Below are positions 45,808 through 54,551 of a stretch of 64,000 nt of DNA, in pieces. The notes beneath the pieces are model-generated. The model had not been told where the DNA came from and ran no database searches. It was given only the letters and a program-made list of their open reading frames with translations. The stretch spans positions 1 to 64,000 of the forward strand of contig JAJDVW010000142.1 of assembly GCA_022825925.1 (NCBI GenBank). The letters run 5' to 3'. Position numbers and translations under genes: made by a program. Numbering within the stretch: the stretch's first letter is position 1; every line of letters starts with the position of its first letter. The DNA comes from Pseudomonadales bacterium (GTDB taxonomy: Bacteria; Pseudomonadota; Gammaproteobacteria; Pseudomonadales; Azotimanducaceae).

Positions 45808-46652
45808 CGCCCGGCGCGGATGGCCGTCGCCGCCCGCTCGCAGTCCCGGGGGGTGTACCACGCGGACCAGGCGCGCTCCTCCCCCTGCACGGCCGCGAGG
45901 ATCCGGTCCACGCTCGCAGCGTCGTAGACGGCGTTCGCGTTACGGCTCTCGAGCGGCTCCGGGCGGGCCGCGACGCCGAGTCGGTGGAACAGCGAGCGGC
46001 CGCCGCTCGCGACCAGGTCCTCGTAACGGAGGACGCGCTCGGGCGGCAGGTGGTCGCGAAAGCGCGCGAAGAACCACTCCAGGACCTGGACCTGACGGCG
46101 CAGCGTATCCGGCTCTTCGTCGAGGGCGCGGGCGAGCCGCGGGTCGAAACGCTCGCCCATGGGAACGCGCCCCCGCCGCACGGGGAGGTCCACGGTCTGC
46201 CAGGAGGCGAGGACCGCGACGGGATTCCGGACCAGTCCGAGCGCCGGGAATCCCCTCGCCAGCCGGTCGAGGAGCGCCGCGAACAGAGCGTTGTGCTTGA
46301 TGAGGAGCAGGAAGTCCGGGGAGAGCGGCTTGTCGACGCGAATCTCGCCGGCGCCTCCGCGTGGCCGGCGCAGACCCCCTTCCGAAAGGGCTCCCGACAC
46401 GCGCTCGTCGTCCAGGCGGCCGTTCACCTGTACCGACGGCGCGCGCCCCTCGGCGAGCAGCCGGTCGCGGGTCGTCGCGGCGAACTCCCGGATACTCTCG
46501 CAGGCGGCTGGCGGGCCCGCTGTCGGAGCGAAAACGCCTGGGTCAATCGGTTCCGAGAGGGCGACCGTGTCGCGCGCCCCGCCCGCCAGCCGACAGCACA
46601 GCGAACTCCCCGATCGCGGGACGCCACAGAGCAGCCAGGTGCGCGGAACCAT
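45804..46652 (-). CDS. Sulfotransferase family protein
   Basis: The 282-residue protein opens with the PAPS-binding P-loop CGVPRSGSSLCCRLAG (about 9-24), the variant seen in Stf0/sulfotransf_3-like families, and has the 3'-phosphate-binding LGLVRNPVAVLASW near 140 and VLRYEDLVASGG. A trehalose- or glycan-sulfotransferase role is plausible, but the acceptor is unknown. It is the first gene of a two-gene unit with the fusion protein downstream. The pair could build a sulfated surface glycolipid or polysaccharide. Confidence 0.85.
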   Translation of the reverse strand: MVPRTWLLCGVPRSGSSLCCRLAGGARDTVALSEPIDPGVFAPTAGPPAACESIREFAATTRDRLLAEGRAPSVQVNGRLDDERVSGALSEGGLRRPRGGAGEIRVDKPLSPDFLLLIKHNALFAALLDRLARGFPALGLVRNPVAVLASWQTVDLPVRRGRVPMGERFDPRLARALDEEPDTLRRQVQVLEWFFARFRDHLPPERVLRYEDLVASGGRSLFHRLGVAARPEPLESRNANAVYDAASVDRILAAVQGEERAWSAWYTPRDCERAATAIRAGR

Positions 46653-46758
46653 CGGCCCGGAATCGTACCGCGTTCCCCGGAGGGGGGATACACGGCGCGG
46701 CGCGCACCCGAGACGACGCGAGCAGTCCCGCGTTCAGCGATGCCGCGCCGTCAGGGAG

Positions 46759-47220
46759 TCACTCGGTCGTCTCGACGATCATGCCCGCTCGCACGACGCG
46801 GTCCTCCACCCGGCACCCTGTCGAGCTGCGACACGTCCACCGGTAGCCGCGGTACAGGGCGTAGGCACCGTCGTTCAGGGTCAGGGTCCAACTGCCGCCG
46901 CTGAGCGTGAACGACCCGCCACCGATGAGCGACGGGAACCAGGACCCGCTCGGCATGTTGGTCACGGTGTCGCCTACGCCGTATCGCGTACCGCCGGCGC
47001 CGCCGCCCCCGCCGCCCGAAACGTCGACCTCGACCGCGCCGGAGCAGTTGTTCCCCGTGTCCGGCGACATGCCGCGGTCGTCCGTGCCCTCTATCGTGAC
47101 CCGTGCCGCTTGCCCCCCCGTGTTCAGCAACCGCAGCCGGCTCACCTGCGACGTGTTGCTGCCCGGGTTGAAGATCGCGATGCGGTGCACGCCGTCCGCC
47201 ACCGGCGCCAGGTCCGACAT
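46759..47220 (-). pseudogene. C-terminal fragment of an extracellular beta-sandwich repeat protein
   Basis: The 153 residues from an internal ATG contain FNPGSNTSQVSRLRL and VTIEGTDDRG, a module found near the end of large exported proteins, followed by a glycine-rich stretch and a terminal domain (ALYRGYRW and onward) with two cysteines. There is no signal peptide, and upstream the frame becomes antisense to an unrelated ParA-like fragment at about 47213. I read this as the 3' remnant of a larger gene cut by a rearrangement. It may still be expressed from an internal start. Confidence 0.6.
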
Positions 47221-47776
47221 CGTGCTGGTCGACGTCGGTCCCAATCTGGGCGCGATCAACCGAGCCGCCATCATCGCCGCAAACCATGTCGTGTTTCCGC
47301 TCGCGCCGGACCTTTTCTCTCTCCAGGGCCTGCAGAACATCGGTCCGACGCTCCGCGATTGGCGCGTGCAATGGCAGGACCGCCTGGACAGGCGGCCGCC
47401 AGACTCCGACCTCGGCCTCCCCGACGCGCAGATCGTCCCGACCGGATACGTCGTGATGCAACACGCCGTGCGCGCGACCCGGCCGGTGCGGGCGTACCAG
47501 AAATGGATGCGGCGCATTCCTCCCGTCTACCACAGGGCCATCCTGGAAGCCGACGCACCGGGTGTCAGCTCCACGGAGGGGGACGACGAGCGCCTGGCCA
47601 CCCTCAAACACCACCGGAGCCTGCTGGCCATGGCGCGGGAGGCGCGCAAGCCGGCGTTCTCCCTGCGAGCGGCCGACGGCGCGATCGGCGGCCATCTCCG
47701 CGCCGTCCACGACTGTCACGAGGATTTCGCGGCGTTGGCGACGGCCATCGCCGAACGATGCGACGTGGTCTGGTAG
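47213..47776 (+). pseudogene. 3' fragment of a ParA/MinD-like ATPase gene
   Basis: From about 47215 the plus-strand frame reads DIVLVDVGPNLGAINRAAI (the Walker B/switch II region of ParA-type ATPases), VVFPLAPDLFSLQGLQNIG, and a family-like C terminus ending at 47776. The N-terminal half with the deviant Walker A Lys motif is missing; upstream sequence instead encodes, on the opposite strand, a different protein fragment. It cannot bind ATP as it stands, so it is called a remnant. Confidence 0.68.
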
Positions 47777-48073
47777 CCGCCCTTACGCCCCCGGGAGCGC
47801 CAACGGCGACAGAGGACCTGCTCCGGTTGTGCCGAACGCTCGAGCCGGGTTTGCCCCCGGCAAGCCCATCACCCGGACGCCTCACCGCGGATGCTCCCCG
47901 TAGTAAAACCGGATCAAGGGTGCAAATCAGCCGATCAGCCGATCGTCCTTGCGCGAAACGCCACGAGTGTCGATCATGGGCGGCGACGGGCGGCAGTTCC
48001 GTCCCAGCGTGAAGCCCTTGTGACGTCCGACTCCTTCCAACGAGACCGGGATGCCCGCCGACCGGACCGCGCC

Positions 48074-49039
48074 GTGAAGAACATCGTCCTCTGCTGCGAC
48101 GGCACGGGCAACGAGTTCGGTCGCAACAACACCAACGTCGTTCTCACCTACATGCTCGCGGAGAAGGACGACCGGCAGGTGGTCTACTACGACCCGGGGG
48201 TCGGCACCGGCGGCTGGGAGTACGAGGAGGACGGCGGCGGCCTGCGCGCGAAGGGTGATCGGGCGACGGGCCGCGGTCTGCAACGGAACGTCGAGGACGC
48301 CTATCGCTACCTGATGACGAGCTACGAACCCGGTGACCGCGTCTACCTGTTCGGCTTCAGTCGCGGCACCTTCACGGTCCGCTCCCTCGCGGGAATGCTG
48401 CACAAGTGCGGTCTGCTCCGCGCCGACGCCGCGAACTTCGTCGAGTACGCCGGCAAGATGTACAACGCGCCCCATGGCGACGCGGTCGCGCGGGAGTTTC
48501 GGGCGGTGTTCGGGAGGCCGTGCCCCGTGCATTTCATCGGCGTCTGGGACACCGTGGCCTCGCTGGTCCTGAATGCCGGCAAGCGCTTCCACGACGCCAC
48601 TCTGAACCCGGAGGTCTCGCACGGCTTCCACGCCCTCGCCATCGACGAAGCGCGACGCGACTTCCCGCCCTCCCTGTGGGACGAGACCGCCGCGCATGGC
48701 GAGCAGACCGTCGAGCAGGTCTGGTTCGCGGGCGTACACTCCGACGTCGGCGGCTGGTACGACGAGCGCGGCCTGTCCAACGTGACCCTGCACTGGATGC
48801 TGGGGGAGGCGCGGGCGCACGGCTTTCGCATGGACGAGGCGCGGCTGGCCGGGTTTCCGCCGAATCCGCACGACAAGGCGCACGAGTCCTGCGAAGGCTT
48901 CTGGAGAATTCGCGGTCGCGAGACGCGGGCGATCCCGTCGGGCGCGCGGATCCACGCCAGCGTCCACGAGCGGATGGAGCGCCCCGCCAACGGCTACCGT
49001 CCCGCGAATCTGCCCGAGACTTACGAGACGGTGGAGTGA
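48074..49039 (+). CDS. DUF2235 alpha/beta-hydrolase-like protein
   Basis: The 321-residue protein (GTG at 48074) begins KNIVLCCDGTGNEFG, the DUF2235 hallmark, and has the nucleophile elbow GFSRGTFTVRSLAG, then FIGVWDTVASL and WFAGVHSDVGGWY, which hold the Asp and His expected of the Ser-Asp-His triad. DUF2235 includes the Tle1 phospholipase effectors of type VI secretion, but stand-alone members of this length occur widely and no VI genes or immunity gene are nearby. A GTG at 48020 is also possible (339 residues). Lipase or esterase activity is inferred. Confidence 0.85.
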   Translation: MKNIVLCCDGTGNEFGRNNTNVVLTYMLAEKDDRQVVYYDPGVGTGGWEYEEDGGGLRAKGDRATGRGLQRNVEDAYRYLMTSYEPGDRVYLFGFSRGTFTVRSLAGMLHKCGLLRADAANFVEYAGKMYNAPHGDAVAREFRAVFGRPCPVHFIGVWDTVASLVLNAGKRFHDATLNPEVSHGFHALAIDEARRDFPPSLWDETAAHGEQTVEQVWFAGVHSDVGGWYDERGLSNVTLHWMLGEARAHGFRMDEARLAGFPPNPHDKAHESCEGFWRIRGRETRAIPSGARIHASVHERMERPANGYRPANLPETYETVE

Positions 49040-49143
49040 GCGACTCCCCGGCGGATTGACGGTTCCTACAGTCCAACGTGAAGGCGGGGCCACTCCGCGG
49101 GCTCCGAGCGTTTGCCGGCCGGCCGCGGGCGCGAGTATGCTCG

Positions 49144-49380
49144 ATGGACGACGGGCGGCTCCCCCAATCGATGCGCTACCTCGTGCAACTGCTCATCCCG
49201 ACCCTGATTCTCCTGGGAGTGATCTGGGTGATCGCGCGGAGCCGCCGCGGCGCCGCGCGCGGAGCCGCGGGCGACGGCAACGAGATCCTGTCGACCCCTG
49301 CTTTCCTGCTCATTCTCGTGATCGGTGCGGCCCTGGCCGTGGCGCTCTTGTTCGCGATGGGGGCGTGGACCGCGACGTGA
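49144..49380 (+). CDS. Small two-pass membrane protein, hypothetical
   Basis: The 78-residue product contains two hydrophobic helices: YLVQLLIPTLILLGVIWVIA and TPAFLLILVIGAALAVALLF, joined by a basic loop (RSRRGAARG). No family is recognised. An ATG at 49171 would start just before the first helix and may be the real start. Its 3' end overlaps the convergent transporter gene by 71 nt, which lowers confidence in one of the two ends. Confidence 0.5.
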   Translation: MDDGRLPQSMRYLVQLLIPTLILLGVIWVIARSRRGAARGAAGDGNEILSTPAFLLILVIGAALAVALLFAMGAWTAT

Positions 49381-50884
49381 GCGCCGTTCCCGCCGCGAGC
49401 ACGCGCATGAGTCGGCCCCCGAGGGTCAGGGCGGCGACGCCCGCCAGCGTACAGCCCACGACGATGCCGAGGTAGACCGTCCGGAGCCCCAAGGGCTCCG
49501 CGAGCGCGCCGATCTGTCCCGACAGCAGGATGCCCATGCCGCCGAACAGCAGCCAGACGCCCATCAGGGTGTTGGCCAGCCGCGGCGGGGACTCCCGGCT
49601 GACGAACGCCTGGCCGACCGGCACCACGGTCATCTGGCCGAAGGTGATGACCCAGTAGAACGCGAGGGGCCAGAACAGGTGGGTCCGTCCCCCGGCCTCG
49701 GCACCCCCGGCCGGCAGGACCGATACCATGACCAGGAACGCGCCGGCGGTCAGGAGCAGTCCCACGCCCATCTTCGCCGGCGGCGCCCGGCACACGCCGC
49801 GCGCGTCGAGCCCGTTCCAGACGACGAGCATGATCGGACCGACGATGAGCACGAACAGGGCCTGCACGGAGTGAATCCAGAGCGTCGGCACCTCGAACCC
49901 GCCCACCACCCGGTCGGTGTGGTTCTCCACGTACAGGCTGAACGAGCCGCCCCACTGTTCGAAAGCGGCGATGAAGACGAAGTAGGCGGCGCAGAGCGCC
50001 AGGATGACCAGGATCCGCCGGCGTTCGCCACCGGTCAGCGCCGGGCGTCCCTCCGCGACGCCCACCTGGCGAGGGGCGGGATCCGCCGCCGGCCCCGCTG
50101 GGCGCAGCCGCGACAGCATGACCGCGGCAACCACCAACATCGCCCCGGCGGACGCCAGGCCCTCGACCCAGCCGACGCGGCTCGCGATCATCCCCGAGAT
50201 CAGCGCGCCGACCACGAAGCCGACCATGGCCGCCATGAACAGCAGCGTGTACCCGCCCTCCCGCCTGCCGTACGTGCCGTCGTAGAGCGACCCGACCATG
50301 GCGGCCAGCGTCGGGGACTGCAGACCGAACCCCGCGACAAAGACCAGCAGGGCGCCGACGAACAGTACCGTCATCGCGCCGTGGGTGGCGCTCGCCATCG
50401 CCGCCGTCGCGTCCACGGCCGCGGTTCCGATGGCATGACCGGAGGCCGCGCTCAGCAGCGCGGCCTCCGACCCCTCGAGGCCCGGACGCGCCACCGGTAT
50501 CCCTGCCGCCAGGATCACCTCGCGCACCGGGACGTCGCGGACCGCTTCCACGACCGCCGGCAGCAGCCACACGCCGGCCAGCGCGAAGACGGCCAGCGCC
50601 TGCAGCCACATGCCGAGCACGACCGCGCGGCGCTGACCCAGGAAAGTGTCCGCGATCCACCCGCCGAGCAGCGGCGAGCACTGCACGAGTCCCGTGAACA
50701 GACCGTAGAGGCGTACCGCGTCGGCATCCGTCCAGCCGTACCCGTAGTCGCCGGGGGCGGCGGTCATGACGAGCACCAGATGGCCGATCAGGCCCGCGTA
50801 TCCCGCGACGCTCCACAGCGCGACATGCGCCAGGGGGTAGACCTCGCGCGGGTGATCGACGAGTCCGGCCGTGACACCCGACAT
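49310..50884 (-). CDS. POT/PTR2-family (MFS) transporter
   Basis: The 524-residue protein has about 12-14 membrane helices and motifs of proton-coupled oligopeptide transporters: GGWIADTFLGQRRAVVLGMW after helix two and a long periplasmic or central insertion. The E-x-x-E-R/K proton-coupling motif on helix one is not obvious (LAHVALWSVAGYAGL), so the substrate may not be a peptide. Start ATG at 50884; an upstream TTG adds 12 Pro-rich residues. The last 25 residues are Ser/Pro/Arg-rich and unlike the family, and overlap a small convergent ORF. Confidence 0.82.
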   Translation of the reverse strand: MSGVTAGLVDHPREVYPLAHVALWSVAGYAGLIGHLVLVMTAAPGDYGYGWTDADAVRLYGLFTGLVQCSPLLGGWIADTFLGQRRAVVLGMWLQALAVFALAGVWLLPAVVEAVRDVPVREVILAAGIPVARPGLEGSEAALLSAASGHAIGTAAVDATAAMASATHGAMTVLFVGALLVFVAGFGLQSPTLAAMVGSLYDGTYGRREGGYTLLFMAAMVGFVVGALISGMIASRVGWVEGLASAGAMLVVAAVMLSRLRPAGPAADPAPRQVGVAEGRPALTGGERRRILVILALCAAYFVFIAAFEQWGGSFSLYVENHTDRVVGGFEVPTLWIHSVQALFVLIVGPIMLVVWNGLDARGVCRAPPAKMGVGLLLTAGAFLVMVSVLPAGGAEAGGRTHLFWPLAFYWVITFGQMTVVPVGQAFVSRESPPRLANTLMGVWLLFGGMGILLSGQIGALAEPLGLRTVYLGIVVGCTLAGVAALTLGGRLMRVLAAGTALTSRSTPPSRTRAPRPGPHRSRE

Positions 50885-50959
50885 CCGCGGCTCAGGAGGC
50901 GGCGCCGCGCCGGGGCGCAACCCGCGCCACCCGCAACCCGCCGGGTCCGTTTCCGGGGT

Positions 50960-52084
50960 TCAGATGCCGAGCGCCCGCACGACGAAACGCTGGAACGCGT
51001 GCATCGCCCCTTCGTTGTTCCCGCCGTCCGGGTCGTAGATGACGCGGCCCCGGTCGTAGCCGAGGGACGCGAGGCCCTTCTGGACCGATTCGCAAAGCGC
51101 CTTGTCTTCCCCGCCGACATCGCCCCAGTCCGGCCGCCACTCCTCCCGGTCCTCTTCGCCGGGCAGGCGGTACACGTCCATCGGGCCCGCGTACGTGCGC
51201 GCCGGTCCGTCGGGAATGGCGAAGTTCATGGCGTGGATGGCCGGCTTCTCCAGCGTTCCCGCGTTCCAGAACACGAAGGTGGGAAAGAGCGTCCAGAAAA
51301 TCTGCTTGTCGCCGCCCGGGCGGCGCGTGCCGCTCTTCTGCTTGGCCCAGAGGTCGTGCCCGGTGTAGGTCAGGTCGTCGAACGTGAGGTCCCGGAGGAA
51401 CCCCGGATGGGCGGGCGGACAGTGGTAGCACTCCAGGAAGTTGTCCATGTAGACCTTCCAGTTCGCCCGGATGGGGAAGTACTCGGCGCGCCGCCGTTCC
51501 TCCGCCTCCGTCCGGGGCCGCGGGGGCACCTTCACCAGGCGGTCGAATAGCGGCAGTTCCCGCCGGACGTCCGCCACGAAATCCTCCACCCGCGGGCCGA
51601 GCGGCTCCGCGTCCGCGTCCAGGTTGAAGAACACGAACTTGTCGGCGAGCACCTCCACCCGGACCGGCTTGAGCGAGAAGCAGCTCCGGTCGAAGTCCAC
51701 GGTGTGCTCCGTCGCGCGGGCGCGCTTCAGGCCGCCGTCGAGGTCGTAGACCCACGCGTGGTAGGGACACGTGATGGCCGCGACGCGGCCGCGGTCCTCC
51801 AGGAGCCGGTGACCGCGGTGCTGGCAGACGTTGTGGAAGCCCTGTAGCGCGCCGTCCCGGCCGCGCATCACGATCACGCTCTGGTCGAGCAGCTCCACCG
51901 TCATGTAGTCGCCCGGCGCCCGCAGTTCCCCGGCCCACCCGGCATAAATCCACGTCTTGTAGAAGATCTCGTGCCGCTCCCGCTCGTAGACGTCGGGATC
52001 GAGGTACGCCCAGGCCGGGAGAGAGCCGGACCGGGCGGGATCGTCCGTGACCCCGCTGGAGGTCCGCAGTGCCTCGGTGTCCAT
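50960..52084 (-). CDS. Rieske non-heme iron oxygenase alpha subunit
   Basis: Aromatic-ring-hydroxylating oxygenases insert oxygen into C-H or ring positions using a Rieske cluster and a mononuclear iron. In this 374-residue protein the Rieske ligands are C87-x-H89 and C106-x2-H109. The iron site is H221 and H226 (ECYHCPPAH), with a later Asp. Length and spacing are typical of homotrimeric alpha-only enzymes acting on amines, sterols or small aromatics. No reductase or Rieske ferredoxin is next to it. It is the last gene of the leftward cluster with the zinc ribbon, two small paralogues and two ferritin-like proteins. Confidence 0.92.
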   Translation of the reverse strand: MDTEALRTSSGVTDDPARSGSLPAWAYLDPDVYERERHEIFYKTWIYAGWAGELRAPGDYMTVELLDQSVIVMRGRDGALQGFHNVCQHRGHRLLEDRGRVAAITCPYHAWVYDLDGGLKRARATEHTVDFDRSCFSLKPVRVEVLADKFVFFNLDADAEPLGPRVEDFVADVRRELPLFDRLVKVPPRPRTEAEERRRAEYFPIRANWKVYMDNFLECYHCPPAHPGFLRDLTFDDLTYTGHDLWAKQKSGTRRPGGDKQIFWTLFPTFVFWNAGTLEKPAIHAMNFAIPDGPARTYAGPMDVYRLPGEEDREEWRPDWGDVGGEDKALCESVQKGLASLGYDRGRVIYDPDGGNNEGAMHAFQRFVVRALGI

Positions 52085-52154
52085 GGGTTCTCCTCCCGCA
52101 ACACATGGTCGCCCGTGTCTACCGCCCTCGGCGGAGGGTTGTCAAGCGACGCGC

Positions 52155-52445
52155 TCAGGTCTTGTCCGGAAGCCCCTTCGAGATGTCCCCACGACGGTTG
52201 ATGAGACGGTCCGGATCGGCGTTCCGCGTGTTCTGCATGGCCCGGTCGACCATCCTGTCGTACTTCGGATCGAGGCGTTCGAGCTTCGAGAGGTTGGACA
52301 GGCGCACCGAGGGACGCGACACGATGCGGTGCGTCCGCACGCTGCCGCACGCCTCGCAGGGACAGGGATCGTCGGCCCGGGAGATCGGGACGAGTACCGC
52401 GGTCACCGCCTGGCAGTCTCCGCAGCGGTACTCGTAGATGGGCAT
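52155..52445 (-). CDS. FmdB-type zinc ribbon protein
   Basis: The 96-residue protein starts MPIYEYRCGDCQAVTAVL and has a second CPCEACGS knuckle, giving the four-cysteine zinc ribbon of the FmdB family. The remaining 50 residues are basic and helical (LSKLERLDPKYDRMVDRAM). FmdB proteins were proposed as regulators of formamidase/amidase operons but often accompany oxidoreductases. Its place in the middle of the oxygenase cluster suggests a metal or scaffold role here; this is inference. Confidence 0.88.
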   Translation of the reverse strand: MPIYEYRCGDCQAVTAVLVPISRADDPCPCEACGSVRTHRIVSRPSVRLSNLSKLERLDPKYDRMVDRAMQNTRNADPDRLINRRGDISKGLPDKT

Positions 52446-52455
52446 GGACCGCCCC

Positions 52456-52842
52456 TCAGGCGGCGAGTTCCGCCCCCTTGTCGACCAGTGCCTGGATGGA
52501 GAGGTGGTAGCGCTCGAACTTCATCCTGTCGAGGACGTTGCGCGAGCGGACGATCTCCCGGTCCGTGTCGAGCGACAGCAGCGACGGCCCCGTGCCCTTC
52601 TTGCGGCGCTTGAGATAGCTGGTCCAGTCGCGCGGGGTCATCTCGATGACCAGCTCGACGTCGCGCAGGTCGTCCTCTCCGATCGGCTCGATGGCGCCGA
52701 TCTCGAACGCCTCGAGGGTGACCCTGCGGAGGGTCCTGCCGGCCTTGAAGCCGATCACGACGTCGGCGCTGCCGAGCTTGCGATAGGCTGGGTCGCCGTT
52801 GACGGCCTGTCTGGCGCCGTCGAGCCAGTCGAGTTGGGCCAT
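52456..52842 (-). CDS. Small cluster protein A, SCP2-fold-like
   Basis: The 128-residue protein has a conserved core: DVELVIEMTPRDWTSYL, SLLSLDTD, and FERYHLSIQALVDKG. The beta-strand/Asp-Trp pattern resembles SCP2-type lipid-binding folds, but the match is weak. The three blocks align one-to-one with the neighbouring 150-residue protein (MPRSDWREML, TLNSLDLE, FFRYNQTLQFYFDAS), so the two genes are duplicates. It lies 10 nt before the FmdB gene. Binding of a hydrophobic substrate is plausible, not shown. Confidence 0.72.
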   Translation of the reverse strand: MAQLDWLDGARQAVNGDPAYRKLGSADVVIGFKAGRTLRRVTLEAFEIGAIEPIGEDDLRDVELVIEMTPRDWTSYLKRRKKGTGPSLLSLDTDREIVRSRNVLDRMKFERYHLSIQALVDKGAELAA

Positions 52843-52857
52843 GGTCTCAGGGCTCCT

Positions 52858-53310
52858 TCAGGAGAACGCCGTCTTCACGCGCGCCGACGCGTCGAAGTAG
52901 AACTGCAGCGTCTGGTTGTAGCGGAAGAACAGGTCCTCGCGATACTGGTCGCCGTGCTTCGAGGTCGAGAGCCCGTCGTCCCGCTCGAGGTCGAGGCTGT
53001 TCAGCGTGTGGTTCTCCGTGGCGCGGCCGTGGCGCCGGATGTCCTCGAGCATCTCCCGCCAGTCGGACCGGGGCATGTGCATGTAGAAGTCGACCGCTTC
53101 GAGCGCGGCCTCGTCCGCCTGCACGCCGCCGCTGCACACCATGCCCTCGAAGGTCAGCACGAAGACGTCCTCGACGGCTTCGGCGGCGTCCTCCACCACC
53201 AGACCGGCCGTGCAGTTGCAGTGTCCGCCGCCGGCGCCCTGGTAGCTCTCGTCGGCGTTGAACACCTGCGCCACCGCGCCGAACCAGTCCTCGGAGGGGA
53301 ACTTCGCCAC
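52858..53310 (-). CDS. Small cluster protein B, paralogue of protein A
   Basis: The 150-residue protein shares the core blocks of the downstream gene product but has an extra N-terminal region (about 1-60) with FEGMVCSGGVQ and a pair of cysteines (GGGHCNCTAG, C31 and C33) that might bind metal. The core reads VDFYMHMPRSDWREMLEDI, then NSLDLERDDG, then DQYREDLFFRYNQTLQ. No family is named with confidence. It is the second component of the paralogous pair and lies 130 nt downstream of the inactive ferritin-like gene. Confidence 0.72.
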   Translation of the reverse strand: MAKFPSEDWFGAVAQVFNADESYQGAGGGHCNCTAGLVVEDAAEAVEDVFVLTFEGMVCSGGVQADEAALEAVDFYMHMPRSDWREMLEDIRRHGRATENHTLNSLDLERDDGLSTSKHGDQYREDLFFRYNQTLQFYFDASARVKTAFS

Positions 53311-53350
53311 TGTTTGCTCCGACCCTTGCCTTGCTGCGACCCTTGCCGTG

Positions 53351-53390
53351 ACCCGTGACTTACTGACCCGTGACTTACTGACCCGTGACG
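53351..53390. repeat. 15-bp tandem repeat
   Basis: ACCCGTGACTTACTG occurs at 53351-53365 and 53366-53380, and a partial third copy follows to 53390. Similar CGTGAC/GTCACG-rich sequence continues to about 53440. It lies in the 129-base gap between two cluster genes and could affect read-through. Confidence 0.7.
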
Positions 53391-53439
53391 CCCGTCACGC
53401 CCACCACGCTCGTCGCCCTCATCACGCCCGTCGCGCCCG

Positions 53440-54471
53440 TCACGCGGCTTCCGGCAGAAAGCGCCGCATCTCTTCGGGTATGCGGTCCGGCAGACGGGTC
53501 ACGCGCAGCCAGGCGCAGGCACCCTCGTAGCGCGCCATGAAGTCGCGCATCATGGCTTCCCAGGTCGCCATGCCCGTCGTCGCTGCGCCCGCGACGCCCC
53601 CGCCGAAGATGATCGCGAGGGCTTCCCGGAGGACGGGGTCGCGCAGCTCGCGCGCGAAGATGCGGTCGCCGATGAAGAGCAGCGTCGCCAGCACCTGCTC
53701 CTGGGCGTCCACGTGGGCGACCGAGTATTTCAGGTGATCGAACGCGTAGGCCATGTGCCGCGCCCGGTCCTGGATGACGCGGCCATAGATGAACCGCTCC
53801 GCGTCGTTGTGGGCGAAGCGCTCGAGGTAGCGCAGCATGGTCATCGCGAAGGTGCCGCGCAGCAGGAAGAGGTACGTGACCGCCTCGGTCCAGCCGCCGC
53901 GGCTCTCGAGGATCATGCGGTTGACCTCGCCGGGCGCTTCGAGGCCGAGTCCGCCCCCGTTGTAGAGGGCGCGCTTGCGGAACACCTCGTAGTGGCGGGC
54001 CGCGTCGAAGGTCGCGGTCGCGAGGAACTGCTTCACCTCGTGGTAGCCGTAGGCCATCTGGTGCTGCCAGGAGGAGATGGTCTCGATGTCGACGTTCGCG
54101 TACTGCGACAACTCGGTGCACACCTGGCACACCGCGCGCTCCACGTCTTCCGGCAGGGGCTCGATGGCGTCCCAGGGGACATCCGTCGCGGGCGCCCAGC
54201 GCCGCTGGATCGCTTCCTCGTAGAGGTCGGCGGCGGAATCCGCCCAGATCGCCGCCTTCTCGCGGATGGCATAGCCGACCGGGGGCATGCCGCGGCGGGC
54301 GATCGCGCCCCGCGGGTTGCGCGACTGGTCGTGCCACTCCGTTGGGATCTCGCCGTAGATGCCGACGTTCAGGCTGCCGAGCGTCAGGCCCTTCTTGCCG
54401 GGCTTCACGCGCACGCCCCACTGGCGGGACTGGTTCATCCATTCGAACTTCGGCTCCGAGGGCGGCGTCAT
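53440..54471 (-). CDS. Ferritin-like protein lacking diiron ligands (inactive paralogue)
   Basis: The 343-residue protein is clearly homologous to the protein encoded upstream (54753-55823): shared PATDVPWDAIEPLP, VFRKRALYNGGGL and HNDAERFIY. At the four places where the homologue has carboxylate ligands this one has Ser122, Ala157, Gly206 and Arg236; only the two histidines (H160, H239) remain. It therefore cannot form a normal diiron site. By analogy with the beta subunits of bacterial multicomponent monooxygenases, it may be a structural partner. It lies 281 nt downstream of the active paralogue. Confidence 0.85.
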   Translation of the reverse strand: MTPPSEPKFEWMNQSRQWGVRVKPGKKGLTLGSLNVGIYGEIPTEWHDQSRNPRGAIARRGMPPVGYAIREKAAIWADSAADLYEEAIQRRWAPATDVPWDAIEPLPEDVERAVCQVCTELSQYANVDIETISSWQHQMAYGYHEVKQFLATATFDAARHYEVFRKRALYNGGGLGLEAPGEVNRMILESRGGWTEAVTYLFLLRGTFAMTMLRYLERFAHNDAERFIYGRVIQDRARHMAYAFDHLKYSVAHVDAQEQVLATLLFIGDRIFARELRDPVLREALAIIFGGGVAGAATTGMATWEAMMRDFMARYEGACAWLRVTRLPDRIPEEMRRFLPEAA

Positions 54472-54551
54472 GAGGTTGCCGCCCGCGCCTTCGGTCGAGA
54501 TGGTCTCGACGCGTTGCGGGGCCGACCTTGCCTGTGCGCGTTTCTTTGCTT

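Noticed and set aside
48074-49039. Type VI secretion effector (Tle1)
   Set aside because: The DUF2235 fold fits, but there is no VgrG, PAAR, adaptor or immunity gene nearby, so only a hydrolase call is supported.
53375-54442. Alternative 355-codon minus-strand frame over the ferritin-like gene
   Set aside because: Out-of-frame shadow rich in Arg/Pro; the overlapping frame aligns well with the upstream paralogue.
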